A model generated the notes under the pieces. That model saw only the letters and a program-made list of their open reading frames with translations, was not told the origin of the DNA and made no database searches. DNA of 56,498 nt from Mycetocola saprophilus (GTDB taxonomy: Bacteria; Actinomycetota; Actinomycetes; Actinomycetales; Microbacteriaceae), in assembly GCF_000718085.1 (NCBI RefSeq), contig NZ_JOEC01000006.1, forward strand, positions 1-56,498, written 5' to 3'. The position numbers and the translations under genes are program-made. Positions 41,444 to 52,330 of the stretch are shown piece by piece (the stretch's first letter is position 1; every line of letters begins with the position of its first letter).

Positions 41444-42922
41444 CTAGAGTTCGATCTGCAGAACCTCGGCGGTCTCGGCCAGCACCGCGCGGGCGCGGTC
41501 GGGATCGTCGTTGAGGTTGGTGCCGAGGGTCGGGATCATCTTGGTCAGTTCCGACTCCCAGCCCGGGTACTCGTTCGGGAAGCAGCGCTTAAGCAGATCG
41601 ATCATGATCGGCACGGCGGTGGAGGCCCCCGGGGAGGCACCCAGCAGGCCCGCGATCGAGCCGTCGCCGGCGGCGATCAGCTCGGTCCCGAACTGCAGAA
41701 TTCCACCCTTTTTCGGATCCTTCTTGATGACCTGGGCACGCTGACCGGCCACGATCAGGTGCCAGTCCTTGGCCTCGGCGGTGGGCATGAACTCGCGCAG
41801 CGCGGCGAGCTTCTTGGCCCGCGAGGCCGTCAGCTCCTTGAGCAGGTATGAGATCAGCGAGGGGTTGTCCTTGGCCACCGCGAGCATCGGGATGATGTTG
41901 CCCGGACGCAGCTGGGTGATCAGGTCCCACAGGTTCCCGTTTTTCAGGAATTTGGGGCTGAACCCGGCATACGGCCCAAACAGCAGGCTCGACTGGCCGT
42001 CCACCACGCGTGCATCCAGGTGCGGCACCGACATCGGCGGGGCACCCACCGCGGCCTGGCTGTACACCTTGGCCGAGTGCTGGGCAACGATCTCGGGATT
42101 GTCGGTGCGCAGGAACGCCCCGGAAATCGGGAAGACCCCGTAGCCCTTGATCTCGGGGATACCCGACTTCTGCAGCAGCTTGAGCGCCCATCCACCGGCA
42201 CCCACAAACACAAACCTGGCGTTGATCTCGCGCGGGGTGCGTCCCACCAGATCACGCGAGCGGATGCGCCAGGTCCCGTCGGCCAGCTTCTTCAGCCCGC
42301 GCACCTCGTGGTTCAGGCGCAGCTTGGCACCCGAGGTCACCGCGGCGTCCATCAGCTCATGGGTCAGCGCGCCGAAGTCCACGTCGGTTCCGGCGCTCAT
42401 CCGGGTGGCCGCATATGTATCGCCGGCCAGACGCTTTGTCATCAGCAGGGGTGCCCACGCGTTGATCTGGCGCGTGTCGGTGGAGTATTCCATGGTCTGG
42501 AACAGCGGCTCGTTGCGCAGCGCCTCGAAGCGCTTACGCAGGTATTCCACGTCCTTCTCGCCGTGCACAAAGGTCATATGCGGGGCGGTGTTGATGAACG
42601 TGTTCGGATCGTGCAGCACACCCTCGCGCACCAGGTGCGCCCAGAACTGCCGGGACACCTGGAACTGCTCGTTGATCTGCAGCGCCTTGGCCGGATTGAC
42701 GGTGCCATCCGGGGCCTCGGGCATGTAGTTCAGCTCGCACATGGCCGCATGGCCGGTGCCCGCGTTGTTCCACGGGTTGGAGCTCTCCTGGGCGACATCG
42801 CCCAGACGCTCATAGATTTCGATTGACCAGTCCGGCTGCAACCGGGAAATAAGAGTAGCCAACGTTGCGCTCATGATACCGCCGCCGATAAGAGCCACGT
42901 CGACCGGCTGTGAAGTCGTCAT
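41444..42922 (-). CDS. mqo: Malate:quinone oxidoreductase
   Basis: A 492-residue FAD enzyme of the membrane surface that oxidises malate and passes electrons to quinone, replacing or backing up malate dehydrogenase. FAD-binding GGGIMSATLATLI at about 13-25 and NPWNNAGTGHAAMCELNY (about 49-66), and C-terminal GASPGASTAVPIM are hallmark segments. Length is as in Corynebacterium Mqo (about 500). The ATG overlaps the stop of the degenerate GGDEF gene (ATGA), so it is the last of a three-gene coupled operon. Confidence 0.95.
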   Translation of the reverse strand: MTTSQPVDVALIGGGIMSATLATLISRLQPDWSIEIYERLGDVAQESSNPWNNAGTGHAAMCELNYMPEAPDGTVNPAKALQINEQFQVSRQFWAHLVREGVLHDPNTFINTAPHMTFVHGEKDVEYLRKRFEALRNEPLFQTMEYSTDTRQINAWAPLLMTKRLAGDTYAATRMSAGTDVDFGALTHELMDAAVTSGAKLRLNHEVRGLKKLADGTWRIRSRDLVGRTPREINARFVFVGAGGWALKLLQKSGIPEIKGYGVFPISGAFLRTDNPEIVAQHSAKVYSQAAVGAPPMSVPHLDARVVDGQSSLLFGPYAGFSPKFLKNGNLWDLITQLRPGNIIPMLAVAKDNPSLISYLLKELTASRAKKLAALREFMPTAEAKDWHLIVAGQRAQVIKKDPKKGGILQFGTELIAAGDGSIAGLLGASPGASTAVPIMIDLLKRCFPNEYPGWESELTKMIPTLGTNLNDDPDRARAVLAETAEVLQIEL

Positions 42923-44130
42923 GAGGCTAGCTTATGCCCCAATGCATCAACCCGCGAACCGTCCCGGGCAACCCGTACCTCGGCGATCACGTTTCCCGCG
43001 TCGGCACGCGCCGCGGCGAGGCGCTCGTTCACCGCACCCCAGAGAATGTCCCACTCGACCCCGGGTTCGGCCTGCTCGGCCACCCCCACACTCGCGCTCA
43101 TCCGCAGGCCGCGCTCGGGGGCCAACGGGGTTTCGGCGAGGGTTGTGAGGATACCGCGGGCCACATCGCGCCCCGTGGTGACCTCATCCATCATGGCCAG
43201 CACGGCGAAGTGTCCCTCGCCCAGGTGGCCGATGATCGCGGTGGGTGGGACGCTGCCCCGCAGGACCCCGACAAAGCCCAGGATCGCCTCTTGCGCGGCC
43301 GAGGCACCGTAGGCGACCTGGAAGTCGGAGAGCCCGTCGATACGCGGCTGGAGCAGCGCGACCCGGATTCCGTGCTGGCGCGAGCGCACCATCCGGTCCT
43401 TCGCCCCGGCCACAAACGCCGGTGCCGAGAGCACGTCCATCGAGAAGTTCACGGCACCCCCGCCCGGGGTCGGGGCCAGGCGGTGCTGGGTATCACGCTC
43501 GGCGCGGATCGCGGTCAGGCAAATCGAGGAGATCACCAGCAGCACGGTCACCACCAGCGTGGCCGTGGCGCTCCCGTAGAGCGGACTCCCCTCGATGGTC
43601 TTGACCCCGGTGGCCGTCAGCTCCAGCGCCCGATCCAGCTGGTACAGCCCGCCCAGGATCATCGCCGTGGAAAACACCCGCGCATACACGTTGCGGCGCA
43701 GCGGCGGACGCAGCGCCTCCCAGCCGATCAGCCCGGCAAAGATTCCCACGGTGACCATATAGCCGGCGGCCCCCGCCCACACCCCGTGCTCCGACCAGAA
43801 CAGCGGAACCAGGGCGGCGCAGATCAGCCCGCCGAGCATCGGCAGCTGGATCAGCGACCGGCGCCCGTTGAAGAGTCGAGTCCCACTCCACACCGCACCC
43901 AGGGTCAGCGCAAACGCGCCGTTGGCCACGGCCAGAATGACCCAGCCGTCGTTCAGCGTCGCCGAGACCGCATAGCAGCCGGCGCTCACCAGCCCGGACA
44001 TGAAACCCAGCGACCAGTACAGGCCCGCGCGATCATGCCCCCGGAACACGGTGTGCAGCACAAACGGCACCGCACAGATGATGGCCATCAGGCCGTTGAC
44101 CAGCTGCAGGGTCGCCGCATCAAAGTTCAT
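42919..44130 (-). CDS. Membrane protein with degenerate GGDEF domain
   Basis: A 403-residue protein. About seven membrane helices occupy residues 1-210. The C-terminal part (about 225-385) resembles a diguanylate cyclase domain: HLGEGHFAVLAMMDE at 302-316 aligns with the usual xLGGDEFAVL, and GLRMSASVGVAEQ at about 350 matches the later GGDEF strand. The signature reads G304-E-G-H-F308 instead of GGDEF, so cyclic-di-GMP synthesis is unlikely; it may bind GTP or act as a sensor or scaffold. It overlaps the kinase gene by 11 bp and mqo by 4 bp. The role is unknown. Confidence 0.75.
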   Translation of the reverse strand: MNFDAATLQLVNGLMAIICAVPFVLHTVFRGHDRAGLYWSLGFMSGLVSAGCYAVSATLNDGWVILAVANGAFALTLGAVWSGTRLFNGRRSLIQLPMLGGLICAALVPLFWSEHGVWAGAAGYMVTVGIFAGLIGWEALRPPLRRNVYARVFSTAMILGGLYQLDRALELTATGVKTIEGSPLYGSATATLVVTVLLVISSICLTAIRAERDTQHRLAPTPGGGAVNFSMDVLSAPAFVAGAKDRMVRSRQHGIRVALLQPRIDGLSDFQVAYGASAAQEAILGFVGVLRGSVPPTAIIGHLGEGHFAVLAMMDEVTTGRDVARGILTTLAETPLAPERGLRMSASVGVAEQAEPGVEWDILWGAVNERLAAARADAGNVIAEVRVARDGSRVDALGHKLAS

Positions 44131-45841
44131 ATTCGGGGATCCGATCGCTGTGGTGGGGAAGGGTCACGGTGACGATGGTGCCGATACCCAGCTCGCTGGC
44201 CACCTCGATCGAGCCGCCGTGCTGGTCGATGATGTCGCGGCAGATGGCCAGGCCCAGCCCGGTCCCGTGAATCGTGGAGATGCGCATGTCATCGGCGCGG
44301 TAGAAGCGCTGGAAGGCTCGGGCGCGGTCCTGGTCGGACATGCCCAGGCCGGTGTCGGCGATGCTCAGCCGGACGCCGCTCTCATCGGTGTCGATGCGGG
44401 CGGTGACCGAGCCCCCGTCGCGGTTGTACTTGAGGGCGTTGCTCACCAGGTTGTCCACCACCTGGCGCAGGCGGAATCCGTCGGCGTTCATCGGAACCGA
44501 GTCGGGGGCACTGATGCTCAGGCTCACATTGCGGTCCGCCGCCGCCGGCTCGGCCGAGGCGATCGCCTCCCCCACGATCTCGCGCAGATCGCAGTTTCCG
44601 CGGGTCAGCACGAAGGCCTGGTCGGAGTCTCGCGCCGCCTGCAGCAGGTCGGAGACGATCGCCAGCATCCGCTCGGAGTTGCCGAGGATGATCTCGATCT
44701 GCTTACGGGTGCCCTCGTCCAGACAGTCATCGTCAAGCACCAGGTCCAGGTAACCGATCACCGAGGTCAGCGGGGTGCGCAGCTCATGCGAGACCGAGGC
44801 GATCAGGTCGTCCCGGGAGCGCAGCGCCTGGAGCTCGGAGGTGATATCGCGCTGGACCAGGACCGATCCGCCCTCGGGCAGCTGACGACCCGAGACCGCC
44901 AGGGCGATGCTGGGCGCCAGCGGCGAGGTGAGCCACAGGATCAGATCCGAGAACTCTTCGCCGCGATGCAGTCGCTCGAGCGGCAGGTCGCCCGGATCGG
45001 GGATCGTGCGCCGGTCGGCCCCAAACAGTCGTCCCTCAGCGTGGGCGGTGTTGTGGCTCCCGTAGCGCAGCTTGAGCACCCGGAACGCCTCATTGTGGTG
45101 TCCGCGGTTTCCCTCGGCATCGTAGGCGACCACGGCAAAGGGCACCGCGTTGAGGACCGTATCCAGCGTGCCCTGCTGGATTCGGGCATCGTCGTAGGAG
45201 CGGGTCATCAGCGCCGATTGGCGGGTGAGCAGGGCCCGCTGGGCGGCGCTGCGGCGGGTGTTTTGATAGGTCGCGGTGGAGATGAAGACCAGCGTGATCG
45301 GCAGCAGCAGCACGCGCGGCAGATCGTGGAGTCCCATCGGCCCCTCGGGCGCGATCACCCAGAGCAGGAGCGAGGCGAAGGCCGGACCGGCAATCGCGCC
45401 GGTGCGCCCGAAGTATCCGGCCAACCAGGTCACCGGGAACACCAGCAGCAGGCCCGCGCCCAGGGCGACATCGCCGTTTCGGATCAGCACGATGGCCACG
45501 ATATCCACCATCGGCAGGATCATGATCAGCGAGCGCGGCCAGCTCGACCAGCGCCCGATCGCCGCCATCATGGTGGCCAAAAAGATCAGACCCACCCCGG
45601 TCAGAATCACCGGGGAGCGCAGCACATCGGGATCCAGCAGCAGCGAGGCGGTCACGATGATCAGCACCACCACCGCCAGCAGCAGCTGGGTCAAAAAGAC
45701 CTCACGCTCGCGGCTACTCGCGGTCAGCGGACCGTTGTGCTCGGGCAACGAGGGGGTGAGCGGGCCCGTTCGCGGGCGTGCACCGGCCCGGACCGAGCGC
45801 GGATCTGCCGCGAAGGGCTGGGGGAATTTCGGTGCGCGCAT
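44120..45841 (-). CDS. Membrane-bound PAS sensor histidine kinase
   Basis: A 573-residue kinase. A cytoplasmic basic N-tail precedes about six membrane helices (residues about 45-190), a PAS-like domain (about 218-340, TLDTVLNAVPFAVVAYDAEG), a HisKA box with His352 (SVSHELRTPLTS), and an HATPase_c domain with an N box (VDNLVSNALKYN), ADTGLGM and GTGLGLAI. All catalytic boxes are intact. No response regulator gene is next to it. I start at the ATG 45839-45841; TATTCT lies six nucleotides upstream, a leaderless arrangement. First gene of the kinase, GGDEF-like, mqo operon. Confidence 0.9.
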   Translation of the reverse strand: MRAPKFPQPFAADPRSVRAGARPRTGPLTPSLPEHNGPLTASSREREVFLTQLLLAVVVLIIVTASLLLDPDVLRSPVILTGVGLIFLATMMAAIGRWSSWPRSLIMILPMVDIVAIVLIRNGDVALGAGLLLVFPVTWLAGYFGRTGAIAGPAFASLLLWVIAPEGPMGLHDLPRVLLLPITLVFISTATYQNTRRSAAQRALLTRQSALMTRSYDDARIQQGTLDTVLNAVPFAVVAYDAEGNRGHHNEAFRVLKLRYGSHNTAHAEGRLFGADRRTIPDPGDLPLERLHRGEEFSDLILWLTSPLAPSIALAVSGRQLPEGGSVLVQRDITSELQALRSRDDLIASVSHELRTPLTSVIGYLDLVLDDDCLDEGTRKQIEIILGNSERMLAIVSDLLQAARDSDQAFVLTRGNCDLREIVGEAIASAEPAAADRNVSLSISAPDSVPMNADGFRLRQVVDNLVSNALKYNRDGGSVTARIDTDESGVRLSIADTGLGMSDQDRARAFQRFYRADDMRISTIHGTGLGLAICRDIIDQHGGSIEVASELGIGTIVTVTLPHHSDRIPEYEL

Positions 45842-45847
45842 TCTCCG

Positions 45848-45853
45848 AGAATA
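45848..45853 (-). promoter_or_regulatory. Predicted -10 element of the kinase operon (leaderless)
   Basis: Minus-strand TATTCT, six nucleotides (CGGAGA), then ATG. It adjoins the asd terminator hairpin. Confidence 0.45.
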
Positions 45854-45855
45854 CA

Positions 45856-45892
45856 ACGACCGGCGGCGGGGAAAATCCCCGCCGCCGGTCGT
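45856..45892. terminator. Terminator hairpin of asd
   Basis: A 16-bp perfect stem (45856-45871 with 45877-45892) with loop AAAAT, 13 bp past the asd stop on the minus strand. Confidence 0.85.
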
Positions 45893-45904
45893 TTCAAGCA
45901 AACG

Positions 45905-47158
<1,254 letters not shown>

Positions 47159-47677
47159 TTAGCGACCGGTTCCGGCGTAGACGGTGGCCTCGATGTCGTT
47201 GTCCAGGCCGAAGACCGAGTGCACCACGCGGGCGGCCTCGTTGACCGAGTCGGCCCGGGTCACCACGGAGATGCGAATCTCACTGGTGGAGATCATCTCA
47301 ATGTTGATTCCCGCATCGGACAGCGACTGGAACAGCTTGGCCGAAACACCGGTGTTGGCCTTCATTCCCGCACCCACCAGGGCGAGTTTGCCGATCTGGT
47401 CATCGTGCTGGACCGAGACGAAACCGATGGCCTCCTGCTCGTTGCGCAGCGCGGTGAGCACCAGCTGGGCCTCCGACTTGGGCAGGGTGAAGGAGATGTC
47501 GGTCAGACCTGTCGACGCCGCCGACACGTTCTGCACGATCATGTCCACGTTGGCCTCGGTCTTGGCGATCAGGCTGAAAATCTGAGCGGCCTTACCGGGG
47601 ACATCGGGGACACCCACAACGGTGATCTTGGCCTCGCTCAGGTCGGTGGCGACACCGGTGACGATGGGCTGTTCCAT
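47159..47677 (-). CDS. Aspartokinase beta subunit from an in-frame internal start
   Basis: Inside lysC, AAGGAGG is followed after 8 nt by ATG at 47675-47677, opening [20 protein letters not shown] at residue 250 of the alpha chain. The product is 172 residues of ACT-domain sequence. The start and length match the known beta subunit of the C. glutamicum alpha2beta2 enzyme, which is made from an overlapping in-frame gene. Confidence 0.8.
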   Translation of the reverse strand: MEQPIVTGVATDLSEAKITVVGVPDVPGKAAQIFSLIAKTEANVDMIVQNVSAASTGLTDISFTLPKSEAQLVLTALRNEQEAIGFVSVQHDDQIGKLALVGAGMKANTGVSAKLFQSLSDAGINIEMISTSEIRISVVTRADSVNEAARVVHSVFGLDNDIEATVYAGTGR

Positions 47678-48424
47678 CTCGTCACCCTCCTTCGGGTTGT
47701 ATACGAGGGTTCCCTCGTTGTTGCTAAATGATGAACGAACATGCAGGGTGACGCCGTGACGACGCGCAAACTCCACCGCGCGGATGTAGAGCACCTTGGC
47801 GCCGTTGGCGGCCAGCTCCAGCATCTCTTCGGCGGTAATCTTGTCGATCTTACGCGCCAGCGGAACCACCCGGGGATCCGAGGTGAACACGCCGTCCACG
47901 TCGGTATAGATCTCGCAGACATCGGCTTCCAGCGCCGCGGCCAGGGCCACCGCGGTGGTGTCCGAGCCGCCACGGCCGAGGGTCGTGATGTCGGCGGTGT
48001 CGAGGGAGAGGCCCTGGAACCCGGCCACGATCACGATCGCGCCCTCATCCAGTGCCGCTCGCAGACGAACCGGATCCACCTCGACGATGCGCGCGGACCC
48101 GTGGTGGGTGTCGGTGCGCATACCTGCCTGCGGTCCGGAGAAGGAACGGGCGTCGTGCCCCATCGACTTGATGGCCATCGCCAGCAGCGCCACCGAGATC
48201 CGCTCGCCGCTGGAGAGCAGCATGTCCAGCTCGCGCTGGTCGGGAATCGGCGAGACCTCGTGGGCGAGGTCCATCAGCTCATCGGTCGAGTCCCCCATGG
48301 CCGAAACGGCCACAACCACGTCGTTCCCGGCCTTGCGGGTCGCGATAATTCGCTTGGCAACGCGCTTAATGCTCTCGGCGTCGGCAACCGACGATCCGCC
48401 GTATTTCTGAACGATTAGGCTCAC
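47159..48424 (-). CDS. lysC: Aspartokinase, alpha subunit
   Basis: A 421-residue kinase that phosphorylates aspartate. [11 protein letters not shown] at the start, [16 protein letters not shown] with the catalytic core, and two ACT domains after about residue 265 for feedback by lysine/threonine. Length equals C. glutamicum LysC (421). GTG start with AGGAG six nucleotides upstream. An internal ribosome site gives a beta subunit. The order dnaX, recR, lysC, asd is common in Microbacteriaceae. Confidence 0.96.
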   Translation of the reverse strand: MSLIVQKYGGSSVADAESIKRVAKRIIATRKAGNDVVVAVSAMGDSTDELMDLAHEVSPIPDQRELDMLLSSGERISVALLAMAIKSMGHDARSFSGPQAGMRTDTHHGSARIVEVDPVRLRAALDEGAIVIVAGFQGLSLDTADITTLGRGGSDTTAVALAAALEADVCEIYTDVDGVFTSDPRVVPLARKIDKITAEEMLELAANGAKVLYIRAVEFARRHGVTLHVRSSFSNNEGTLVYNPKEGDEMEQPIVTGVATDLSEAKITVVGVPDVPGKAAQIFSLIAKTEANVDMIVQNVSAASTGLTDISFTLPKSEAQLVLTALRNEQEAIGFVSVQHDDQIGKLALVGAGMKANTGVSAKLFQSLSDAGINIEMISTSEIRISVVTRADSVNEAARVVHSVFGLDNDIEATVYAGTGR

Positions 48425-48557
48425 GTGATACTCCTGGGGAATGGTGCGGGCATACGGCCCGCCGGATGTTTAGTCTAAATCGCCTTGAATAACGAACTCG
48501 GCATATTACGAGACGCACCACGGGGTGGTGGTGAGCGCCTCGAAAATGCGGCGAGCC

Positions 48558-49154
48558 CTAGCCAATGACGGTGCGACCCTCAAACGCGCGACCGAGGGTT
48601 ATCTCGTCGGCGTATTCGAGGTCGCCGCCCACCGGCAGTCCCGAGGCGAGGCGGGTGACCTTAACCTTCAGGGTGGTGAGCAAGCGGCTGAGGTAGGTGG
48701 CGGTGGCCTCCCCCTCAAGGTTCGGGTCGGTGGCGAGGATGACCTCCACCACGGTGCCATCGGCGAGGCGCTGCATGAGCTGCCGAATCCGGAGGTCATC
48801 CGGGCCGATACCGTCGATGGGGCTGATCGCGCCGCCGAGCACGTGGTAGAGCCCCCGGAATTCGCGGGTGCGTTCGATCGCCACCACGTCCTTGGCTTCC
48901 TCCACCACACAGATCAGGGTTTGGTTACGACGCGGATCGCGGCAGATAGAGCAGGTTTCCTGCTCGGCAACGTTGCCGCAGATCTCGCAGAAGTGCACGC
49001 GGGTACGAATCTGACCGAGGATCTCGGACAGGCGTGCCACATCGACACTCTCGGTCTGCAGAATGTGGAACGCGATGCGCTGCGCGGACTTGGGACCGAT
49101 TCCGGGCAGGCGACCGAACTCGTCGATCAGTTCCTGGACAATTCCCTCGTACAT
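48558..49154 (-). CDS. recR: Recombination mediator RecR
   Basis: A 198-residue DNA-repair protein. Helix-hairpin-helix [17 protein letters not shown], a zinc finger FCEICGN...CSIC at about 55-71, and a TOPRIM domain with [21 protein letters not shown] ribosome site before the ATG. It is 58 bp downstream of dnaX, the usual partner. Confidence 0.96.
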   Translation of the reverse strand: MYEGIVQELIDEFGRLPGIGPKSAQRIAFHILQTESVDVARLSEILGQIRTRVHFCEICGNVAEQETCSICRDPRRNQTLICVVEEAKDVVAIERTREFRGLYHVLGGAISPIDGIGPDDLRIRQLMQRLADGTVVEVILATDPNLEGEATATYLSRLLTTLKVKVTRLASGLPVGGDLEYADEITLGRAFEGRTVIG

Positions 49155-49212
49155 GTGGTTCCTTTATCTCCGCACGGGCTGGCCGTGCCGTTTTCCGGTG
49201 GGGTGCCGGATG

Positions 49213-52200
49213 TTATCCGCGGTCGAAGCGGGTGGCCGGAATATAGGCCTGCTCCTCGAGGAAAACCGCGCCGAGAATTTCGCGGACAACGGCCTCACCG
49301 TAGCGGTTTCCCGAGGACGGAGCAAACCGCGTGGTGGCGGTGGGTGCCTCACGAGGCGGCGCGGTGGCCGCCGCGGGGGCGGGGGTTGGTGGATGCGGGT
49401 CCGAGCCCACATCGATCGGCCGGTCGCTCGTGTCGGCGGGTGCCGGGGGTGCGGACGCTGATGCGGCGGCAGATGCGGGTGCGCCGGCGGTCGCTGATTC
49501 GCCCGGGGTCGTGGATGAGGGTGCGGAGGTGGTAGTGGCTGCCGTGGGGCCACCTAGGGCGGGCTCCGCGGGGGCGTTGTCGCTATACAGGGCGGCGAAG
49601 CGTCCCGGTGCCGCCGGGGCGCGGTTGGTGGCACCCGGAGGGATGGCAGCCCCCGGGGGGATGGCCGCTCCCGGAGGGATCGCGGCTGCCGGGGCCCAGG
49701 CTGCGGGCTGGTTGTTTCCGGGCTGGCCGCCACCGGGCTGGGTGCCGCGCGGGCCGCGGGGTCCGCCAAAGCCACCACCGGGATCGGGGAACGGCGGTTC
49801 GTCATCGGCCGGCGGGGCGTCGTTATCGTCGGGGAACGGGATACCCTCGGCGTCCATCGCGCCCACCGCCGGTGCGGTCGCGGGACGTGCCGGTGCGGTG
49901 GCGGGCTGCGCGGTCGCGGGCGGTGCCGTCGTGGCTGCGCCGCCGGTGGGAGTGTTTGTTGAGGCGGCGGAAGCCGGGCGTGAGGTCGTCGCGGGAGCGG
50001 CCGTTCCCTCGGCCGGGGCGGATCCGGGAATCGCGGCCACGGCCCAGCCGGTAGCCGCCGGACCCAGCGTGAGCCCGTCCGGCAGAACCATCTCGGGTAC
50101 CGCCGGGGTCGCCGCGGCACTCTCGGCGGCCGCGGTGCTCTGGGTGGGCGGAGCGTCGACGATGCTCGGCGCGGCCGGTGCCGACACTGCGGCCTCTGCG
50201 GCCGGGGCTGGGTTGGATTTGGCGGGGGCCGCCGCGTAGCCGGCCGAGCGGGCGGGTCCGTCGGCCGGAGCATCCGAGGCGTCATTCGCGGTGGACGCGG
50301 GAGCCGAGGCCACCGGCGGAATGACGGCGGGCGGAATCACCGTGGGGGCCGGGGACGCATCGATCCGGGCGATGAACTTCACGGTCACCCCGAGTACCGC
50401 GAGGATCGAGGCGCGCACGTGTGCGCTGACCCCCTCACCGTTGGGTGCCGGCTGACGGAATCCCTCGGCGTCGAGCTGGCTGGGGAAGCTGAGGGTCAGC
50501 ACGTCGTTCTCAAACGCCCGCACGGTGGCGGTACTGGCGACCATCCAGGACGCCCGCTTGCCCGCGGCCAGGTGGTCCAGAACCTCGGGCCACGCGTCGC
50601 GGACCTGCGCAAAGTCGAGGGGACGGTTGGGGTCCCGGGGGGCGGGGGCGGCCGGTGTCGGGATGGCGCTCCCGGGGGCCGCGCTCTCCGGTGCCGCGTC
50701 GGCGCGCGGCGACGGGGCGCTGGTGGGGGCCGACGGCACCCCCTGTCCGATGTTCGCGGTGGACCACGCGGAGGTGGCCGCCGCGGCCGGGGTTGCCGGG
50801 GCCTGGGTTGCCGGGGCCTGGGTTCCGGGGGCCGAGCCCACGGAGGCGGGTGTTGCGGGCACGGATGTTGCGGGGGCCGAACCCGCGGATGACGGGCTCG
50901 CGGGTACCGGCTGCGGGGCGGTCACGGATTCCGCCCGCGAGTCGGGAGCGATGGAGGCCGAAGCATTCGCCGCGGCGGATGCGCCGGAGGTCTGCGCCGC
51001 CGGACGCTTGCCCGCGGCACGGGCCAGGTCGGCACCGCTGAGTCCGGCTGTTACCGGGTCGCCCACGCCGGGCACATCGGCAATGGATGCTCCCGAGAGC
51101 AGCGCCCCGCCGGTCACGATCTGACGCTCGAGGCGCTCCACCCGGGCCAGGGCACCGCGCTCGCTGTCATCGGATCCGGGCACCAGTACGCGCGCCACCA
51201 GCAGCTCCAGGTGCAGGCGCGGCGCCGAAGCGCCCACCATCTCACCCAGCGCATCGTTGACAATATCGGCCGTTCGGCTCAGGGCGGCGGGACCAAACGC
51301 GGCCGCCTGGATGGCCATCCGGTCCAGGTCCTCCTGCGGAACCCCGCGCAGCACCGAGGCGGCGGCATCGCCGGTGGCACCGACCACGATCAGGTCGCGA
51401 AGGCGCTCAAGCAGGTCGTCGACGAAACGGCGGGGATCCTGACCGGTCTGGATTACCCGGTCCACGGCGGCAAAGGCGGCGGCCGAATCGCGCTGCGATA
51501 GCGCGTCCACGGCCTCATCCAGCAGCGCGCCATGGGTGAATCCCAGCAGCGCTACGGCTCGCTCATAGGAGACCGTGTCGTTTTCGGATCCGGCGATCAG
51601 CTGGTCCAGCAGAGACAGGGTGTCTCGTGCCGAGCCGCCTCCAGCCCGCACAACCAGTGGCAGCACACCGGGCTCGGTGGCGATCTTTTCCGAGGCGCAC
51701 AGCGACTCGACATACTCCAGCATCTGTGCCGGCGGAATGAGCCGGAAGGGATAGTGATGGGTGCGCGAACGAATAGTGCCGATGACCTTATCCGGCTCGG
51801 TGGTCGCGAAGATGAACTTCACGTGCTCCGGCGGCTCCTCCACGATCTTGAGCAGCGCGTTGAAGCCGTTGGCCGTGACCATGTGGGCCTCGTCCAGGAT
51901 GAAAATCTTGAAGCGATCGCGGGCGGGGGCGAACACCGCACGCTCACGCAGGTCACGGGCGTCCTCGACGCCACCGTGGCTCGCCGCGTCGATCTCGACC
52001 ACGTCGAGCGAGCCGCCGCCGTCACGGCTGAGCTCGACACAGCTCGGGCACACACCACACGGGGTATCGGTGGGACCCTCGGCACAGTTGAGGCAGCGCG
52101 CGAGGATGCGGGCCGAGGTGGTTTTTCCGCAGCCACGCGGACCCGAGAACAGGTAGGCGTGGTTGACGCGGTTGGTGCGCAGCGCGGTCATCAGCGGATC

Positions 52201-52272
52201 GGTCACCTGAGACTGACCGATCAGTTCGGCAAAAGATTCTGGCCGATAACGGCGATAAAGAGCGGTAACCAC
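49213..52272 (-). CDS. dnaX: DNA polymerase III gamma/tau subunit
   Basis: A 1019-residue clamp-loader ATPase. Walker A GPRGCGKT (44-51), zinc cysteines 63, 72, 75 and 78, and Walker B/DEAH at 127-130. Domain III ends near residue 370. The remaining ~600 residues are mostly Ala/Pro/Ser/Thr low complexity, with one ordered island (about 560-640, LDFAQVRDAWPEVLDHLAAGKRASWMVA) and PPGAAI repeats, so the protein is unusually long. GTG start with no clear Shine-Dalgarno; TAGACT lies six nucleotides upstream. No A-rich slippery site for gamma production was seen. Confidence 0.95.
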   Translation of the reverse strand: MVTALYRRYRPESFAELIGQSQVTDPLMTALRTNRVNHAYLFSGPRGCGKTTSARILARCLNCAEGPTDTPCGVCPSCVELSRDGGGSLDVVEIDAASHGGVEDARDLRERAVFAPARDRFKIFILDEAHMVTANGFNALLKIVEEPPEHVKFIFATTEPDKVIGTIRSRTHHYPFRLIPPAQMLEYVESLCASEKIATEPGVLPLVVRAGGGSARDTLSLLDQLIAGSENDTVSYERAVALLGFTHGALLDEAVDALSQRDSAAAFAAVDRVIQTGQDPRRFVDDLLERLRDLIVVGATGDAAASVLRGVPQEDLDRMAIQAAAFGPAALSRTADIVNDALGEMVGASAPRLHLELLVARVLVPGSDDSERGALARVERLERQIVTGGALLSGASIADVPGVGDPVTAGLSGADLARAAGKRPAAQTSGASAAANASASIAPDSRAESVTAPQPVPASPSSAGSAPATSVPATPASVGSAPGTQAPATQAPATPAAAATSAWSTANIGQGVPSAPTSAPSPRADAAPESAAPGSAIPTPAAPAPRDPNRPLDFAQVRDAWPEVLDHLAAGKRASWMVASTATVRAFENDVLTLSFPSQLDAEGFRQPAPNGEGVSAHVRASILAVLGVTVKFIARIDASPAPTVIPPAVIPPVASAPASTANDASDAPADGPARSAGYAAAPAKSNPAPAAEAAVSAPAAPSIVDAPPTQSTAAAESAAATPAVPEMVLPDGLTLGPAATGWAVAAIPGSAPAEGTAAPATTSRPASAASTNTPTGGAATTAPPATAQPATAPARPATAPAVGAMDAEGIPFPDDNDAPPADDEPPFPDPGGGFGGPRGPRGTQPGGGQPGNNQPAAWAPAAAIPPGAAIPPGAAIPPGATNRAPAAPGRFAALYSDNAPAEPALGGPTAATTTSAPSSTTPGESATAGAPASAAASASAPPAPADTSDRPIDVGSDPHPPTPAPAAATAPPREAPTATTRFAPSSGNRYGEAVVREILGAVFLEEQAYIPATRFDRG

Positions 52273-52278
52273 CTGCCC

Positions 52279-52284
52279 AGTCTA
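52279..52284 (-). promoter_or_regulatory. Predicted -10 element of dnaX (leaderless)
   Basis: Minus-strand TAGACT, six nucleotides (GGGCAG), then GTG. Confidence 0.5.
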
Positions 52285-52330
52285 ATCGGGGACCACCGAC
52301 CATCCCAGCCCCGGAACGGGATTTCCCGAT

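Noticed and set aside
49213..52272. Programmed frameshift in dnaX to make gamma
   Set aside because: No A-rich slippery heptamer or following hairpin was found in the region after domain III.
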